This document shows positions 52,335-61,836 of a stretch of 64,000 nt of DNA, piece after piece (position 1 is the first letter of the stretch; the number at the start of each line of letters is the position of its first letter). Under the pieces are notes generated by a model. It made no database searches, had not been told where the DNA came from, and worked only from the letters and a program-made list of their open reading frames with translations. Origin of the DNA: Cytophagales bacterium (GTDB lineage: Bacteria; Bacteroidota; Bacteroidia; Cytophagales; Cyclobacteriaceae); the NCBI GenBank assembly GCA_033344775.1, contig JAWPMT010000004.1:186001-250000 (forward strand). The letters run 5' to 3'. The translations under genes and the position numbers were made by a program.

Positions 52335-53818
52335 TTCTCTTTGTCCTTCATTACCCAAATGGCACGTGTGGTTTCTCCAAGATTCCCATCCCTGTCTTTG
52401 AAGGCCAGGATCAGCTTCATGCGGTATCCGGTTAACGGAATCTGAAAAGTGGAAGACTCGAATGTCCCAAAAACTTCTTCCCCCAACCCCAGCTCTCCGT
52501 TCAAGGCCACAGGTTGCACGCCTGCTGCATAGGGAATATCCTCCAGCTCAATGTACAAGGTATTGTTCCGGGTACGGACCCTCTTCGCCACCGGCTTGGG
52601 CAAAGCAGAAGACTGCAATTCCATCATTTTTGGGAATACGCGTTTAGCAAAACAATCTCTTTTAAGCACATGGGCCAATCTCGGTTTTTCGATGAGGCTC
52701 TTGGCACTAAAAAAGGCCGTTCCTCCGATGTTGTCAAGCTTCCGATTCAGTTCAATTTGCCGAGGGATCTCATAGACACTGTTCCAGGCATTGTCAAAGT
52801 TGTTTTGATACTTATAAGCACCAATACCGGTGTAAATATCTACGCCTTCTACATTTTCATCCCACCATTCCGCCAGTACCCTATAGGCAGCCGGTTCAAA
52901 GTCCATGCTCCAGTATAATTGCGGGATCAGGTAATCTACCCATCGATTTTTGGCCCAACTCAATGGGTCCGCGTACAGATCATCGTAATTCGTCTGTTTA
53001 GCACTGGTTTCCGAACCCAGCGGATGCATATCTGAATTTCTCCAAACTCCAAACGGGCTGATTCCGAACTGGACCCATGGCTTTATCGATTTAATCACCT
53101 CATGCGACTCTTTTACAAGCATGTCTACGTTGTTCCTCCGCCAATCGTCCCGATCCGAAAATTCACGCACACCATATTTAACGAATTCCTTACGATCATT
53201 GAATTCTTCATTTTCAATCTTGTAAGGGTAGAAATAGTCATCAAAGTGGATACCATCCACATCATAGCGCTGCACGATATCGCCAACTACTTCCACGATA
53301 TGCGCCCTTGCTTCAGGAATCCCCGGATTGATGTAGTATTTCGGACCATATTCAACCATCCATTCCGGGTGCAGATGATAAACATGATCTTTTGATAGAA
53401 TGCGAGTATTGTTGTCAAAAGTCGCCCGATAAGGATTCAGCCAGGCATGGAAGTCCATCCCTCGTTTGTGCGTTTCTTCTATCATGAATTGAAGCGGGTC
53501 TTCACCATTCCAACTACCAGCATCTCCTTCCAGACCTGTCAGGTATCGAGACCATGGAGCCAAATTCGTAGGATAAAGTGCATCTCCTGCCGTTCTGACC
53601 TGTACAATGACTGAATTGAAGTTCAACCCTTGATAATAATCCAGTAATTCCCGAAACCCTTGTTTTTGGCTGTCACGATCTACATCCCCACTTTCCGGCC
53701 AGTCGATATTGGCAACAGTAGCAATCCAAACGCCCCTGAATTCGGAATGGACTTTGTCTTGAGCAGTAACACAGTAAACCGATAGGACGAATGACAGGAA
53801 AAGGACGTGTCTTTTCAC
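52319..53818 (-). CDS. GHL10 (DUF187) family glycoside hydrolase, exported
   Basis: About 499 residues from the GTG at 53818 (VKRHVLFLSFVLSVYCVTAQ would be a signal peptide); the frame extends to the ATG at 53890. FRGVWIATVANIDWPESG, FNSVIVQVRTAGDALYPT, FHAWLNPYRATF and DGIHFDDYFYPY are the normal motifs of the glycosyl-hydrolase-like 10 family, with carboxylates in a TIM barrel. Members cleave wall or exopolysaccharides; some are linked to peptidoglycan turnover. The C-terminus has a beta-sandwich (about 410-499). The gene is in an operon with the GNAT gene and stands back to back with murQ. Confidence 0.87.
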   Translation of the reverse strand: MKRHVLFLSFVLSVYCVTAQDKVHSEFRGVWIATVANIDWPESGDVDRDSQKQGFRELLDYYQGLNFNSVIVQVRTAGDALYPTNLAPWSRYLTGLEGDAGSWNGEDPLQFMIEETHKRGMDFHAWLNPYRATFDNNTRILSKDHVYHLHPEWMVEYGPKYYINPGIPEARAHIVEVVGDIVQRYDVDGIHFDDYFYPYKIENEEFNDRKEFVKYGVREFSDRDDWRRNNVDMLVKESHEVIKSIKPWVQFGISPFGVWRNSDMHPLGSETSAKQTNYDDLYADPLSWAKNRWVDYLIPQLYWSMDFEPAAYRVLAEWWDENVEGVDIYTGIGAYKYQNNFDNAWNSVYEIPRQIELNRKLDNIGGTAFFSAKSLIEKPRLAHVLKRDCFAKRVFPKMMELQSSALPKPVAKRVRTRNNTLYIELEDIPYAAGVQPVALNGELGLGEEVFGTFESSTFQIPLTGYRMKLILAFKDRDGNLGETTRAIWVMKDKEKWKIL

Positions 53819-54000
53819 AAAAGGCTGAGGATTAGGTGGGTTGCTTAAAATTACGGAGATCAATTCAGATTTTAAATTCAAGTTATCCACGATCCGAAGC
53901 CAATTCTTGAATAAAAGAGTAATCAGTATCTCAAAATGTGGATAAAGAACGATTCACTTCATCAATTCCCACGTCAAAGGTTTATCAACTATAGGATTTG

Positions 54001-54008
54001 TAGTTTTG
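54001..54008 (+). promoter_or_regulatory. -7 promoter element of murQ
   Basis: TAGTTTTG matches the Bacteroidota -7 box TAnnTTTG. A start of transcription about 7 bases on would lie 10-12 bases before the murQ ATG at 54026. The -33 TTTG is weak. Confidence 0.5.
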
Positions 54009-54025
54009 CCACAATCATAATTCAT

Positions 54026-54844
54026 ATGGACGCATCCCAGAAAATCACAGAACAAGCTTCACATTACGACCACCTGGAAGAGATGTCAGTCGTAGAACTC
54101 CTGAATCACATGAATCAGGAAGATCAAAAAGTGGCAGAAGCTGTGAATAAGTCCATTCCACAAATAGAAAAGCTTGTAGAATCCCTTTGGCCACGTTTTA
54201 TGGATGGTGGTCGGTTATTTTATATTGGTGCAGGCACCAGTGGTCGACTGGGCATCCTGGATGCGTCGGAGATCCCACCTACTTATGGTATGCCTCACGA
54301 TCGTGTCATTGGGATCATTTCAGGTGGAGATCAAGCCATTAGAAAGGCCGTGGAGTTTGCCGAAGACAGCCAGGAACTAGCTGCAAAAGACCTGGCTTCC
54401 TATGATTTTGGCCCAAATGATACACTAGTTGGTATTGCTGCTTCCGGTACCACGCCTTATGTTTTGGGTGGCCTGGCGTATGCGAAAGATAAAAATGCCC
54501 TGACTGGTTGCATCACCAATAATGAGGGGTCGCCTGTCGCCCATGCATGCGAATGCCCCATTGAAGTAGTCGTTGGACCGGAATTCGTTACTGGTAGCAC
54601 CCGGATGAAAAGTGGTACCGCACAAAAACTGGTACTGAACATGATCTCCACTTCCCTAATGATCAAGATCGGCCGTGTGAAAGGCAACAAAATGGTGAAC
54701 ATGCAATTGACTAATAACAAATTAGTGGATCGGGGCACCAGATACATTAAGGAGGAATTAGGAATTTCCATCAAAGCCGCTAAGGAGCTGCTAGAGAAAC
54801 ATGGTTCAGTAGATGCCGCGATTAAAGCTCATGAAACCCCCTAA
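54026..54844 (+). CDS. murQ: N-acetylmuramic acid 6-phosphate etherase
   Basis: 272 residues from the ATG at 54026 (MDASQKITEQASHYDHLEEMSVVELL); the frame runs 30 codons further up but those do not match the family. SIS-domain motifs: YIGAGTSGRLGILDASEIPPTYG, with the catalytic Glu in DASE, GIAASGTTPYVLGGLAYAK, and GPEFVTGSTRMKSGTAQKLVLNMIST. The enzyme converts MurNAc-6-P to GlcNAc-6-P and D-lactate. It completes the recycling path with anmK, the GH3 enzyme and AmpG in this window. It stands back to back with the GHL10 gene. Confidence 0.93.
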   Translation: MDASQKITEQASHYDHLEEMSVVELLNHMNQEDQKVAEAVNKSIPQIEKLVESLWPRFMDGGRLFYIGAGTSGRLGILDASEIPPTYGMPHDRVIGIISGGDQAIRKAVEFAEDSQELAAKDLASYDFGPNDTLVGIAASGTTPYVLGGLAYAKDKNALTGCITNNEGSPVAHACECPIEVVVGPEFVTGSTRMKSGTAQKLVLNMISTSLMIKIGRVKGNKMVNMQLTNNKLVDRGTRYIKEELGISIKAAKELLEKHGSVDAAIKAHETP

Positions 54845-54971
54845 ATTCATACATTAAAGAGAATCTACTGATCAGGGAGGTTCATGAGAATTTTAGTTAA
54901 AAGCTGTTGATTGCCTCTATTACGACAGTATTCTCAAAATCATTCCGCTAATTGTTCATTAATTTGGACTC

Positions 54972-55556
54972 ATGGAACCCTTCGAATACGTCGTAGTGCT
55001 TACTTCACTGATTCTTGGTTTGGGCATTGCTCAGATCCTGACCAGTGTGGCAGACATTGTCTCTAATCTCCGAAATGTAAAGCTCTGCCTTCCTCATGCC
55101 CTATTGACCCTTGCTGTATTCCTGCTGCATATTCAAGAATGGTGGATCAATTATCAGTATTCTGCAGTCATCAAAGAATGGACCCTGGGCATTGTCCTTT
55201 CCATTCTCATCTACCCTATCTTGTTATTTCTGCTGGCAAGAATGCTTTTTCCTACAGGGATTCGAGGACACGAAACAGACCTGAACCATTACTTTTTTGA
55301 TCAGTGGAGATGGTTTTACGGTCTCGCTCTTGGTACCCTAATGGTCAGCGCGTGGCAAAATACTTATATACAGCAACTAGACATCATGGAATCCTGGCCG
55401 CAATTCCTTACTGCAAGTATTTATCTGACCATCATTCTGCTTAATGTTCGGAATTCCCATGTTCATAGTGTGCTTCAGGTTATCTCTATCATAGGGCTAA
55501 TTATCTTCCTCATGTCGGATGACACAGCCTTGCACCATTTTCAAATGGGTGGGTAA
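54972..55556 (+). CDS. Small polytopic membrane protein of unknown function
   Basis: 194 residues with six predicted helices (about 8-28, 42-58, 68-92, 110-125, 140-155 and 165-182). The sequence is rich in aromatic and aliphatic residues (IQEWWINYQYSAVIKEW, FFDQWRWFYGLALGTLM), and no catalytic motif is visible. Relatives occur singly in Bacteroidota genomes but I know no function. It follows murQ by 127 bases and precedes the sensor kinase gene by 106 bases. Confidence 0.65.
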   Translation: MEPFEYVVVLTSLILGLGIAQILTSVADIVSNLRNVKLCLPHALLTLAVFLLHIQEWWINYQYSAVIKEWTLGIVLSILIYPILLFLLARMLFPTGIRGHETDLNHYFFDQWRWFYGLALGTLMVSAWQNTYIQQLDIMESWPQFLTASIYLTIILLNVRNSHVHSVLQVISIIGLIIFLMSDDTALHHFQMGG

Positions 55557-55662
55557 ACCCTTCCCATTCATTAAATGCCTGGAGCGTTTCTTTGGAATTG
55601 ACCAATTGCTGACTTTCTTTGGTGCAGGAGCTAATAACCATACCTTTTTAAGCACTGATTTA

Positions 55663-58600
55663 ATGAGACTGTTGCTGGTCATATGTTGTCTGACTCATGC
55701 ATTGCCGTTCCTTTGGGGTCAGGGAAATCAACTAAGATTCTACGACCATTCCAGTGGATTGGAGTCGAAATGGGCCGGATTGATCAAGGTCAGTGCCAAC
55801 GGAGAAATTTGGATGATCAACAATGACGACATCATCCGCTACAATGGATATGAAAAAAAGATTGTTCCTTTATCATCAGACCCCAATAATCCCGTCTATG
55901 TCAATGCGTTTGAGTTGGATAATAATGTCATATGGATTGGCACGCAGAATGAGCTAATAAGGTATGATCTGATTACGCTGGAACAAGACATTTTGGCCAT
56001 CGGAGCGGTGGTGGCATTACATCTCGACCAATCGGGTGAGCTTTGGGTCTCATCAGAAAAAGGATTGGTTCGAATAGTTCAGGATCAATCGATCACCTTC
56101 CTACAGGATAGCACTGATTGGGGTAGTTTAATGACCTTTGACTTACAAAACGACGAGAGTGGAAAATTATGGATTGCCACCGAAAACCGAGGGTTAATAA
56201 CCTATGACATTGAATCGAAGGATTTCCACGATGTAGAAGGACTTTACAATGCCAAGGGCGAGCCTCAGCTCAAAATGCGTGATCTGCTCCTGGATAAGGA
56301 TGGTTCTATTTGGGCGGGAAGCAGTGGTGGTGGGCTGTTCCATCTGAAGGAGGATAGTATCAGTCAGTTTCTTCCTTCTCAAGATCCAGGTGCTATCTCA
56401 AGCACGGAAGCTTACACCCTGGAACAGGATGAATCGGGGAATTTATGGATAGGCACCTGGGCTGGTGGTCTGAATTTCTTTGATGTTTCAAAGGAAGAGT
56501 TTACCCGTTATCGTGCTGGAGATGTGCAAAGCAAAGGGCTACCTTCCAACGTCGTAGTAGATCTGGAAATCAACGATGATCAATTGTGGGTAGGAACTGC
56601 CTATAGTGGTCCCTGGATGACCCAACTCAATGATCAGGCATTTACCTGGTGGAATAAGAAAAGTCTGCCAGGTTCATTGGAATCCGACAACTTTTGGGCG
56701 ATACATGAAGATGCATCAAAGAATCTCTGGCTGGGAACCTATCAGGGCGGGTTATACAAGATTTCTTCCGACAATGAGTTTACCCATTTCAAATCCTTCG
56801 AAGATATCCCTGCAAATACGATTTGGAGCATTTATGAAAACAAGGCTGGTCTTTGGATAGGGACCAATCTTGGGCTGCTTTGGCAAAGTCCAGGTAAGGA
56901 AGAATGGTCTTTCTTTTCGACTTCTTCCAACACACCAAAAGGCTGGGAAGCAAATAATATATTCATGATCGAGGGTACGGAAGAGTTGCTTTATCTGGGC
57001 ATTTGGGGAGCAGGTGTTTTTGCCTATGACATTCAACAAAATTCGGTCAGGAAAATCCTCAAGAAATCATATCTCTCCGACCTTGAATTAACCCGGGAAG
57101 GCAAACTTTGGATCACTGGAAACTCAGAATTATTCATTTATGATCCGACTGAGGATTCCATGGCCAGACCAGTCGAAGACCCTGGCCTGGCCCCTCGCCC
57201 TTCCATGCTGATAGAAGCATTTGATGGACTTTGGCTGAGTAACAAAGAAGGATTATATCATTGGGAAAATGATGCATTCAATAGAATAGATCATGAATTG
57301 CTACGTAAAGTGTTTAATCCCATAGAAGCAAAAGACTCCACTATATGGATGAGCACGGCCTCAGGTATAGTGACCCTCTCCAAAGATCGCTCACAGATCA
57401 CGCTAATTCCTGAACAGGATCGAACCATCACCACTACACCTAATGCCCGTGCAGTTGCTCGTTCTTCTGATGGGAAACTATACTTTGGTGGTTTGAATGG
57501 TATCGTCTCTTTTGACCCAAAGCAAGTCAAGATGAACAATCCTCTACCCGAAATACAAATCGATGCATTCAACATTGGGAATGAACAAATATTGACGCAC
57601 GAAGGCAAGACCCCAGACTATATTTCGACGTTTAACCTGACCTATAAAGACCTGGTATTCTCTTTGGACTTTTCAGCCCTCAATTATACTCATCCCGATA
57701 AAATCTCGTACGCTTATCAATTGTCCGGGCTAGGCGATGAATGGATATTTACCTCCGCCAGCAATCGAAAAGCCTCCTTTGCGGGCCTGTCTTCTGGCCA
57801 ATATCAATTTCACGTAAAGGCAAGAAATCCGGGAGGCGAATGGGGACCTACGAAATCCCTGGACATCTACGTAGCCCCACCATGGTGGAAAACCAATTTC
57901 ACCTATTCACTGTACGTATTTGCCATGTGTCTGATCATATTTTTCTTCCACCATATGCGCATGGTAGGGCTAAAGCGGAATCAAAAATTGCTAAAAACAG
58001 AGATAGCACGGCAAACTCAGCGCCTTCAGGAAAACAATGAAGAACTGGCAGCCAAAAACAAAGAATTAAAATCGCTTTCAAAGTTCAAAGAAGGACTAAC
58101 GCACATGATCGTGCATGACATGAAAAACCCTTTGAATGCGGTCATTGGACTTACCGAGGGTAAACCCACCAGAGATAACATGAGCCAGATCAGGCAGTCG
58201 GGACAAACCATCCTTCAAATGATCACCAACATGCTGGATATCCAAAAGTTTGAGGAAGTCGACATCAAGGTTAACCCCGAAGCAATTAATCTTTATTCGC
58301 TGGTGTTTGAAGCAAAACAGGAAGTCAAAATGTTGCTGGATACCCGAGGAATTATTTTGCAAAATACAATTAGTAACGATATACTGGTATACATCGATAA
58401 AAATATCATTCTTAGAGTATTCGTCAATCTTTTCACAAACGCCATAAAATATTCTTCTTCCGGAACAAAAATTACTGTCAGTGCCAATATGATTGAAGAT
58501 AGAATATTGATTGATGTAAAGGATCAGGGCACGGGTATCTCGAAAGAAATACTGCCCAATATTTTTAATAAGTTCTGGCAGTACAAAGCACGTAAATCGG

Positions 58601-58986
58601 GCGAGATCTCATCAACGGGTCTAGGGCTTACCTACAGTAAACTGGCCATCGAATCTCACAAAGGAAAAATCAATGTGATTTCGGAACCTGGCCAAGGTTC
58701 CACCTTCCAATTTGATCTACCATTCCATGGCCGCTCAGACGAAAGCATTATTCCTGAAGAACAACAAATTGAAAACGAATATTCTGAATTGGCCAAAAGA
58801 AAGATTCAAGCCCTGGCAATCATGATCAAAGACATACCACTTTATAATGTCGGTAAAATCATGAAGATCCTGAATGAAAGTGATGAAGATGACGCACTGT
58901 CAGAGGTAGAAAGGTGGAAATCTTCGGTCTTAGATGCCACCTATCATCACGATAAAGATCGATTTGAAGAATTGATTTCCATCTAA
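55663..58986 (+). CDS. Propeller-type sensor histidine kinase (Reg_prop, Y_Y_Y, HisKA, HATPase)
   Basis: 1107 residues from the ATG at 55663 (MRLLLVICCLTHALPFLWGQ signal); the frame starts 48 codons further up without support. About 14 two-component propeller motifs (LWIATENRGLITYDI, IWIGTQNELIRYD, IWAGSSGGGLFHL) fill residues about 25-650, with a Y_Y_Y domain (about 680-740), a membrane helix (about 755-775), a coiled coil, HisKA with His 818 in MIVHDMKNPLNAV, and HATPase (NLFTNAIKYSS, DQGTGI, TGLGLTYSK). No receiver or AraC-type DNA-binding domain follows, unlike the hybrid regulators of Bacteroidota; the last about 75 residues are an unassigned helical extension. A partner regulator is not next to it. 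Confidence 0.9.
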   Translation: MRLLLVICCLTHALPFLWGQGNQLRFYDHSSGLESKWAGLIKVSANGEIWMINNDDIIRYNGYEKKIVPLSSDPNNPVYVNAFELDNNVIWIGTQNELIRYDLITLEQDILAIGAVVALHLDQSGELWVSSEKGLVRIVQDQSITFLQDSTDWGSLMTFDLQNDESGKLWIATENRGLITYDIESKDFHDVEGLYNAKGEPQLKMRDLLLDKDGSIWAGSSGGGLFHLKEDSISQFLPSQDPGAISSTEAYTLEQDESGNLWIGTWAGGLNFFDVSKEEFTRYRAGDVQSKGLPSNVVVDLEINDDQLWVGTAYSGPWMTQLNDQAFTWWNKKSLPGSLESDNFWAIHEDASKNLWLGTYQGGLYKISSDNEFTHFKSFEDIPANTIWSIYENKAGLWIGTNLGLLWQSPGKEEWSFFSTSSNTPKGWEANNIFMIEGTEELLYLGIWGAGVFAYDIQQNSVRKILKKSYLSDLELTREGKLWITGNSELFIYDPTEDSMARPVEDPGLAPRPSMLIEAFDGLWLSNKEGLYHWENDAFNRIDHELLRKVFNPIEAKDSTIWMSTASGIVTLSKDRSQITLIPEQDRTITTTPNARAVARSSDGKLYFGGLNGIVSFDPKQVKMNNPLPEIQIDAFNIGNEQILTHEGKTPDYISTFNLTYKDLVFSLDFSALNYTHPDKISYAYQLSGLGDEWIFTSASNRKASFAGLSSGQYQFHVKARNPGGEWGPTKSLDIYVAPPWWKTNFTYSLYVFAMCLIIFFFHHMRMVGLKRNQKLLKTEIARQTQRLQENNEELAAKNKELKSLSKFKEGLTHMIVHDMKNPLNAVIGLTEGKPTRDNMSQIRQSGQTILQMITNMLDIQKFEEVDIKVNPEAINLYSLVFEAKQEVKMLLDTRGIILQNTISNDILVYIDKNIILRVFVNLFTNAIKYSSSGTKITVSANMIEDRILIDVKDQGTGISKEILPNIFNKFWQYKARKSGEISSTGLGLTYSKLAIESHKGKINVISEPGQGSTFQFDLPFHGRSDESIIPEEQQIENEYSELAKRKIQALAIMIKDIPLYNVGKIMKILNESDEDDALSEVERWKSSVLDATYHHDKDRFEELISI

Positions 58987-58991
58987 TCACG

Positions 58992-59912
58992 CTACTTCCT
59001 GGCACTTCTGGCCGATTCGATAACGACGGTTGTCAATATCAGCACACCGCCAGCTACAGCTCTCAACCCTGGAATTTCACCTAAGAAAATGATCCCAATC
59101 AAAATACCATAAATGGGCTGGATCGTACTCATGATACTCATGGAGGTCACCGTAAAGTGACGTAAAGCAAGCACAAACATGGTATGTCCGATTGCAGTGG
59201 TGATGAGACTCAGACCAACCAGTGGTATCCATTGTTCCTCTGCAGGATTGAGATCATATACAAACAATAGCGGCAAGAATATCACCCCCCCGAAAAGGAG
59301 TTGATAGAACATCAGGGTCATGCCTGAATAAACCCCTACCTGCTTTTTCACGAATAGGTTCCTACAAGAATACCCAACTGCGCTGGCCAGCCCCCACAAG
59401 ATACCTTGGAGGTATTGGTTATTGAGATCGAATGAAGGAGCCAGTAGCGCAACACCTACCAGGGTAAGGAATGCCAGCAGTAGGTGAACTGGCTGCAATT
59501 TGGTCTTGTAAAACAAGGGCTCCAGAAAGGTGGTGAATATGGGATAAGTAAACAAAGACAGCATCGCGATGGCCACTGTTGACTTTTGTAGTGCAATGAA
59601 ATATGTCGTCCAGTGAAAAAGGACCAGCACGGAGATAAAAACCAGGTTCAATACATCTTTTCGGGAATTCAATCGAAAGGATACGCCCCTGATCCAACAA
59701 AATATGCCCAAAAAGAGCGCTCCCAATAAACAGCGTATGGCGATAGAAAGCTCAGCCGGCAAGTCAATGTAGCGACCAAAAGCACCCGAGGTTCCCATGA
59801 GTATCATGGCAAAATTGAATTCGAGTATAGGAAGTAGCGTACTTTTTGACTTGGACACCAGATACGAATGATTGAGGTTCCAAAATTGGATGAATTTGAA
59901 CTGAAACCTCAA
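58992..59912 (-). CDS. EamA/DMT-family transporter
   Basis: 306 residues with about ten helices. Two EamA repeats are visible, NFAMILMGTSGAFGRYIDLP to TLVGVALLAPSF and GLASAVGYSCRNLFVKKQ to GVLILTTVVIES. Typical features are IRCLLGALFLGIF and PIYGILIGIIFLGEIPG at the end. The first about 20 residues are hydrophilic and may be upstream of the real start. Substrates of this family are amino acids, nucleosides or drugs; none can be named. It starts 17 bases before the next gene on the same strand, so a joint operon is possible. Confidence 0.83.
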   Translation of the reverse strand: MRFQFKFIQFWNLNHSYLVSKSKSTLLPILEFNFAMILMGTSGAFGRYIDLPAELSIAIRCLLGALFLGIFCWIRGVSFRLNSRKDVLNLVFISVLVLFHWTTYFIALQKSTVAIAMLSLFTYPIFTTFLEPLFYKTKLQPVHLLLAFLTLVGVALLAPSFDLNNQYLQGILWGLASAVGYSCRNLFVKKQVGVYSGMTLMFYQLLFGGVIFLPLLFVYDLNPAEEQWIPLVGLSLITTAIGHTMFVLALRHFTVTSMSIMSTIQPIYGILIGIIFLGEIPGLRAVAGGVLILTTVVIESARSARK

Positions 59913-59928
59913 TACATTCCGGAAACTT

Positions 59929-60633
59929 TTACCATGCGTTGATCACCACCCAGCGATCCAGGTTCAGCATGTACATCAACATCGCAATTTTCTGAGTGGT
60001 ATTAAGTGTTAAATCTCCACCATCATTCACCCGGATATTTCCATCATTGTGTTTGATCACTACATCTCTTGCCCCATTTAATGTCCTTAAGTAGATAATG
60101 GCGCCATCAACAGGATCTCCGGCAAAGTTGATGTTCCTTAAATCACTGGATGCCGCACTTTGGTACGTATCTAATATATGATGTGAATTGTCCACGGATA
60201 CCGCACCACTTCCATTAATATTTACAGTCGTGCCTTGAGGAAAGGCAAGGAATCCATCTTTATGAGTCAAACCTCCTGATACAGTAGTGCCTTCTCCTGG
60301 TCTCCCAACTTCAATCGGGTCATCAATCAAAGTCCAATCTCCATCATATCGCTTATATGTCAATCTGCCACCAGCATTGAGCAGAGTAAAACGGCTATCA
60401 GTATTATCAGATTCACTAAAATTCAGGCGAGGTGATTCGGAACTGAGTATCAATCTACCTCCACCATCAGCATTGAGCCCAACAACCCTCAGCCCTCCTC
60501 TGAACTCTGCAACTCCTTCAACGATGGTTGTATCTGTGTCAACAATTTCTACATTCTTCGTTGTGATTGATTGTGCGAAAACAGGACTGACAAAAATGAG
60601 CACGCCCAGGTATAAAGCAATTTTGATTTTCAT
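59929..60633 (-). CDS. Exported beta-helix or tail-fibre-like protein
   Basis: 234 residues. A signal peptide (MKIKIALYLGVLIFVSPVFAQ) is followed by repeats rich in G, N, D, T and V (EGVAEFRGGLRVVGLNADGGGRLILSS, GTTVNINGSGAVSVDNSHHILD) similar to phage tail-fibre or trimeric adhesin stems. The end contains DGAIIYLRTLNGARDVVIKHNDGNIRVNDGGDLTLNT and finishes with RWVVINAW, as found in fibre C-terminal parts. No phage genes are near, so it is more likely a surface protein. Confidence 0.55.
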   Translation of the reverse strand: MKIKIALYLGVLIFVSPVFAQSITTKNVEIVDTDTTIVEGVAEFRGGLRVVGLNADGGGRLILSSESPRLNFSESDNTDSRFTLLNAGGRLTYKRYDGDWTLIDDPIEVGRPGEGTTVSGGLTHKDGFLAFPQGTTVNINGSGAVSVDNSHHILDTYQSAASSDLRNINFAGDPVDGAIIYLRTLNGARDVVIKHNDGNIRVNDGGDLTLNTTQKIAMLMYMLNLDRWVVINAW

Positions 60634-60824
60634 AATTCAGAGTTTTGGTTAAAATTTAGTTGTAGCGTTTTAGTTGCTGCTTCAAATATAAAGTGTCATG
60701 ACGGACCGCACAAATAAATTGACTCCCATGAAAAGCCTTCAGCCAACAATTCCTTGATCAATCCTTAATCTGATTGTTCAGACATTCCTATTTCAATCCC
60801 GTACGATTGCATAAATTTTCAGTA

Positions 60825-60989
60825 ATGATCGAAAATGAAACCAAAAACTACGAGGCAGATTTTATCGAACTGGACGATGTACTGGATCATGCTTTCTTCA
60901 ATGAAGAGGAAGAATTGTCGGATATGGAGGATGAATTTGTGTTTATCAGCGGTCAATCAAAAGATTTCCGCTCATTAGATGAACTTTGA
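60825..60989 (+). CDS. Small acidic protein
   Basis: 54 residues from the ATG at 60825 (the frame reaches 60774 only with a TTG). It is very acidic (DFIELDDVLDHAFFNEEEELSDMEDEF) without a signal. It ends 48 bases before the SRP RNA gene. A function is not known, and it could be spurious, but the codon use and bias to D and E look like a real small gene. Confidence 0.45.
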   Translation: MIENETKNYEADFIELDDVLDHAFFNEEEELSDMEDEFVFISGQSKDFRSLDEL

Positions 60990-61022
60990 TAACGTTTTCT
61001 ATTACAGATTGCCAAATCATTT

Positions 61023-61030
61023 TACCTTTG
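61023..61030 (+). promoter_or_regulatory. -7 promoter element of the SRP RNA gene
   Basis: TACCTTTG is an exact match to the Bacteroidota -7 box TAnnTTTG, ending 6 bases before the first paired base of the RNA. A -33 TTTG is not well preserved (TTTTCT around 60995). Confidence 0.65.
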
Positions 61031-61036
61031 CGCCTC

Positions 61037-61134
61037 GGCAAACGGATACGACCAGCTCCTGCTGAACTCCCCCAGGTCTGGAAGGAAGCAAGGGTAAGTG
61101 GTTGAGCGGTGCGATATCTCGTTTGCCTTTTTTT
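61037..61134 (+). ncRNA. ffs: Signal recognition particle RNA (4.5S, bacterial small type)
   Basis: The conserved SRP loop reads CCAGGTCTGGAAGGAAGCAAGG: the GGAA tetraloop and the asymmetric AGCA/G bulge that binds Ffh. The ends GGCAAACG (61037-61044) and CGTTTGCC (61120-61127) pair, and inner stems pair around TGCTGAACTCC and GGTTGAGCGG. A run of seven T follows the closing stem and serves as terminator. The size of about 91 nt is normal. It binds Ffh to target membrane proteins cotranslationally. Confidence 0.92.
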
Positions 61135-61163
61135 ATTTCCAACCAATTCTTAATCATACACGC

Positions 61164-61820
61164 ATGAAATTTTTCATCGACACAGCTAACCTTAGCGATA
61201 TTCAGGAAGCTTACGATCTTGGTGTACTGGATGGTGTAACTACTAATCCTTCCTTGATGGCCAAAGAAGGAATCACCGGAGAAGCGAATATTCTGAAGCA
61301 TTACAAGGACATCTGCAACATCGTCGATGATAATGTAAGCGCGGAGGTCATCTCTACGGAATTTGATAAGATGCTGGCGGAAGGAAGAGAATTGGCCAAG
61401 ATCGATGATAAGATCGTGGTGAAAGTGCCTATGATCAAAGACGGAGTAAAAACCATCAAGGCTTTGACCTCTGAAGGCATACGAACCAATTGTACCCTCG
61501 TTTTCAGTGCCGGGCAAGCCATTCTTGCTGCTAAGGCAGGCGCAAGCTATGTTTCCCCGTTTATCGGAAGACTGGATGATATCAGCTTTGATGGCATGGA
61601 CCTTATCGATCAGATTGTACACATTTATGACACGTTTGGTTTTGAAACTGAAGTATTGGCTGCTTCCGTGCGACACTCCATGCACCTGATCCAATGTGCC
61701 GAAGTAGGGGCCGATGTTGTGACATGCCCACTGAACGTAATCACTGGCCTGCTGAAACATCCATTGACTGATATCGGGCTGGAAAAATTCCTAGCAGATT
61801 ATAAAAAAGGTAACCAATGA
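61164..61820 (+). CDS. tal: Transaldolase (TalC/FSA-type small family)
   Basis: 218 residues from the ATG at 61164. Typical motifs: [27 protein letters not shown], the Schiff-base Lys 87 in [39 protein letters not shown]. The F in SPFIGR (Tyr in E. coli fructose-6-phosphate aldolase) suggests transaldolase activity, transfer of dihydroxyacetone in the pentose phosphate path. The gene begins 37 bases after the SRP RNA and is followed by a small gene and ftsE. Confidence 0.92.
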   Translation: MKFFIDTANLSDIQEAYDLGVLDGVTTNPSLMAKEGITGEANILKHYKDICNIVDDNVSAEVISTEFDKMLAEGRELAKIDDKIVVKVPMIKDGVKTIKALTSEGIRTNCTLVFSAGQAILAAKAGASYVSPFIGRLDDISFDGMDLIDQIVHIYDTFGFETEVLAASVRHSMHLIQCAEVGADVVTCPLNVITGLLKHPLTDIGLEKFLADYKKGNQ

Positions 61821-61836
61821 TAGGCATGCTTAGTTG

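Noticed and set aside
59929-60633. Prophage tail fibre
   Set aside because: Only this protein looks like a fibre; no capsid, terminase, integrase or lysis genes are near, so a prophage is not supported.
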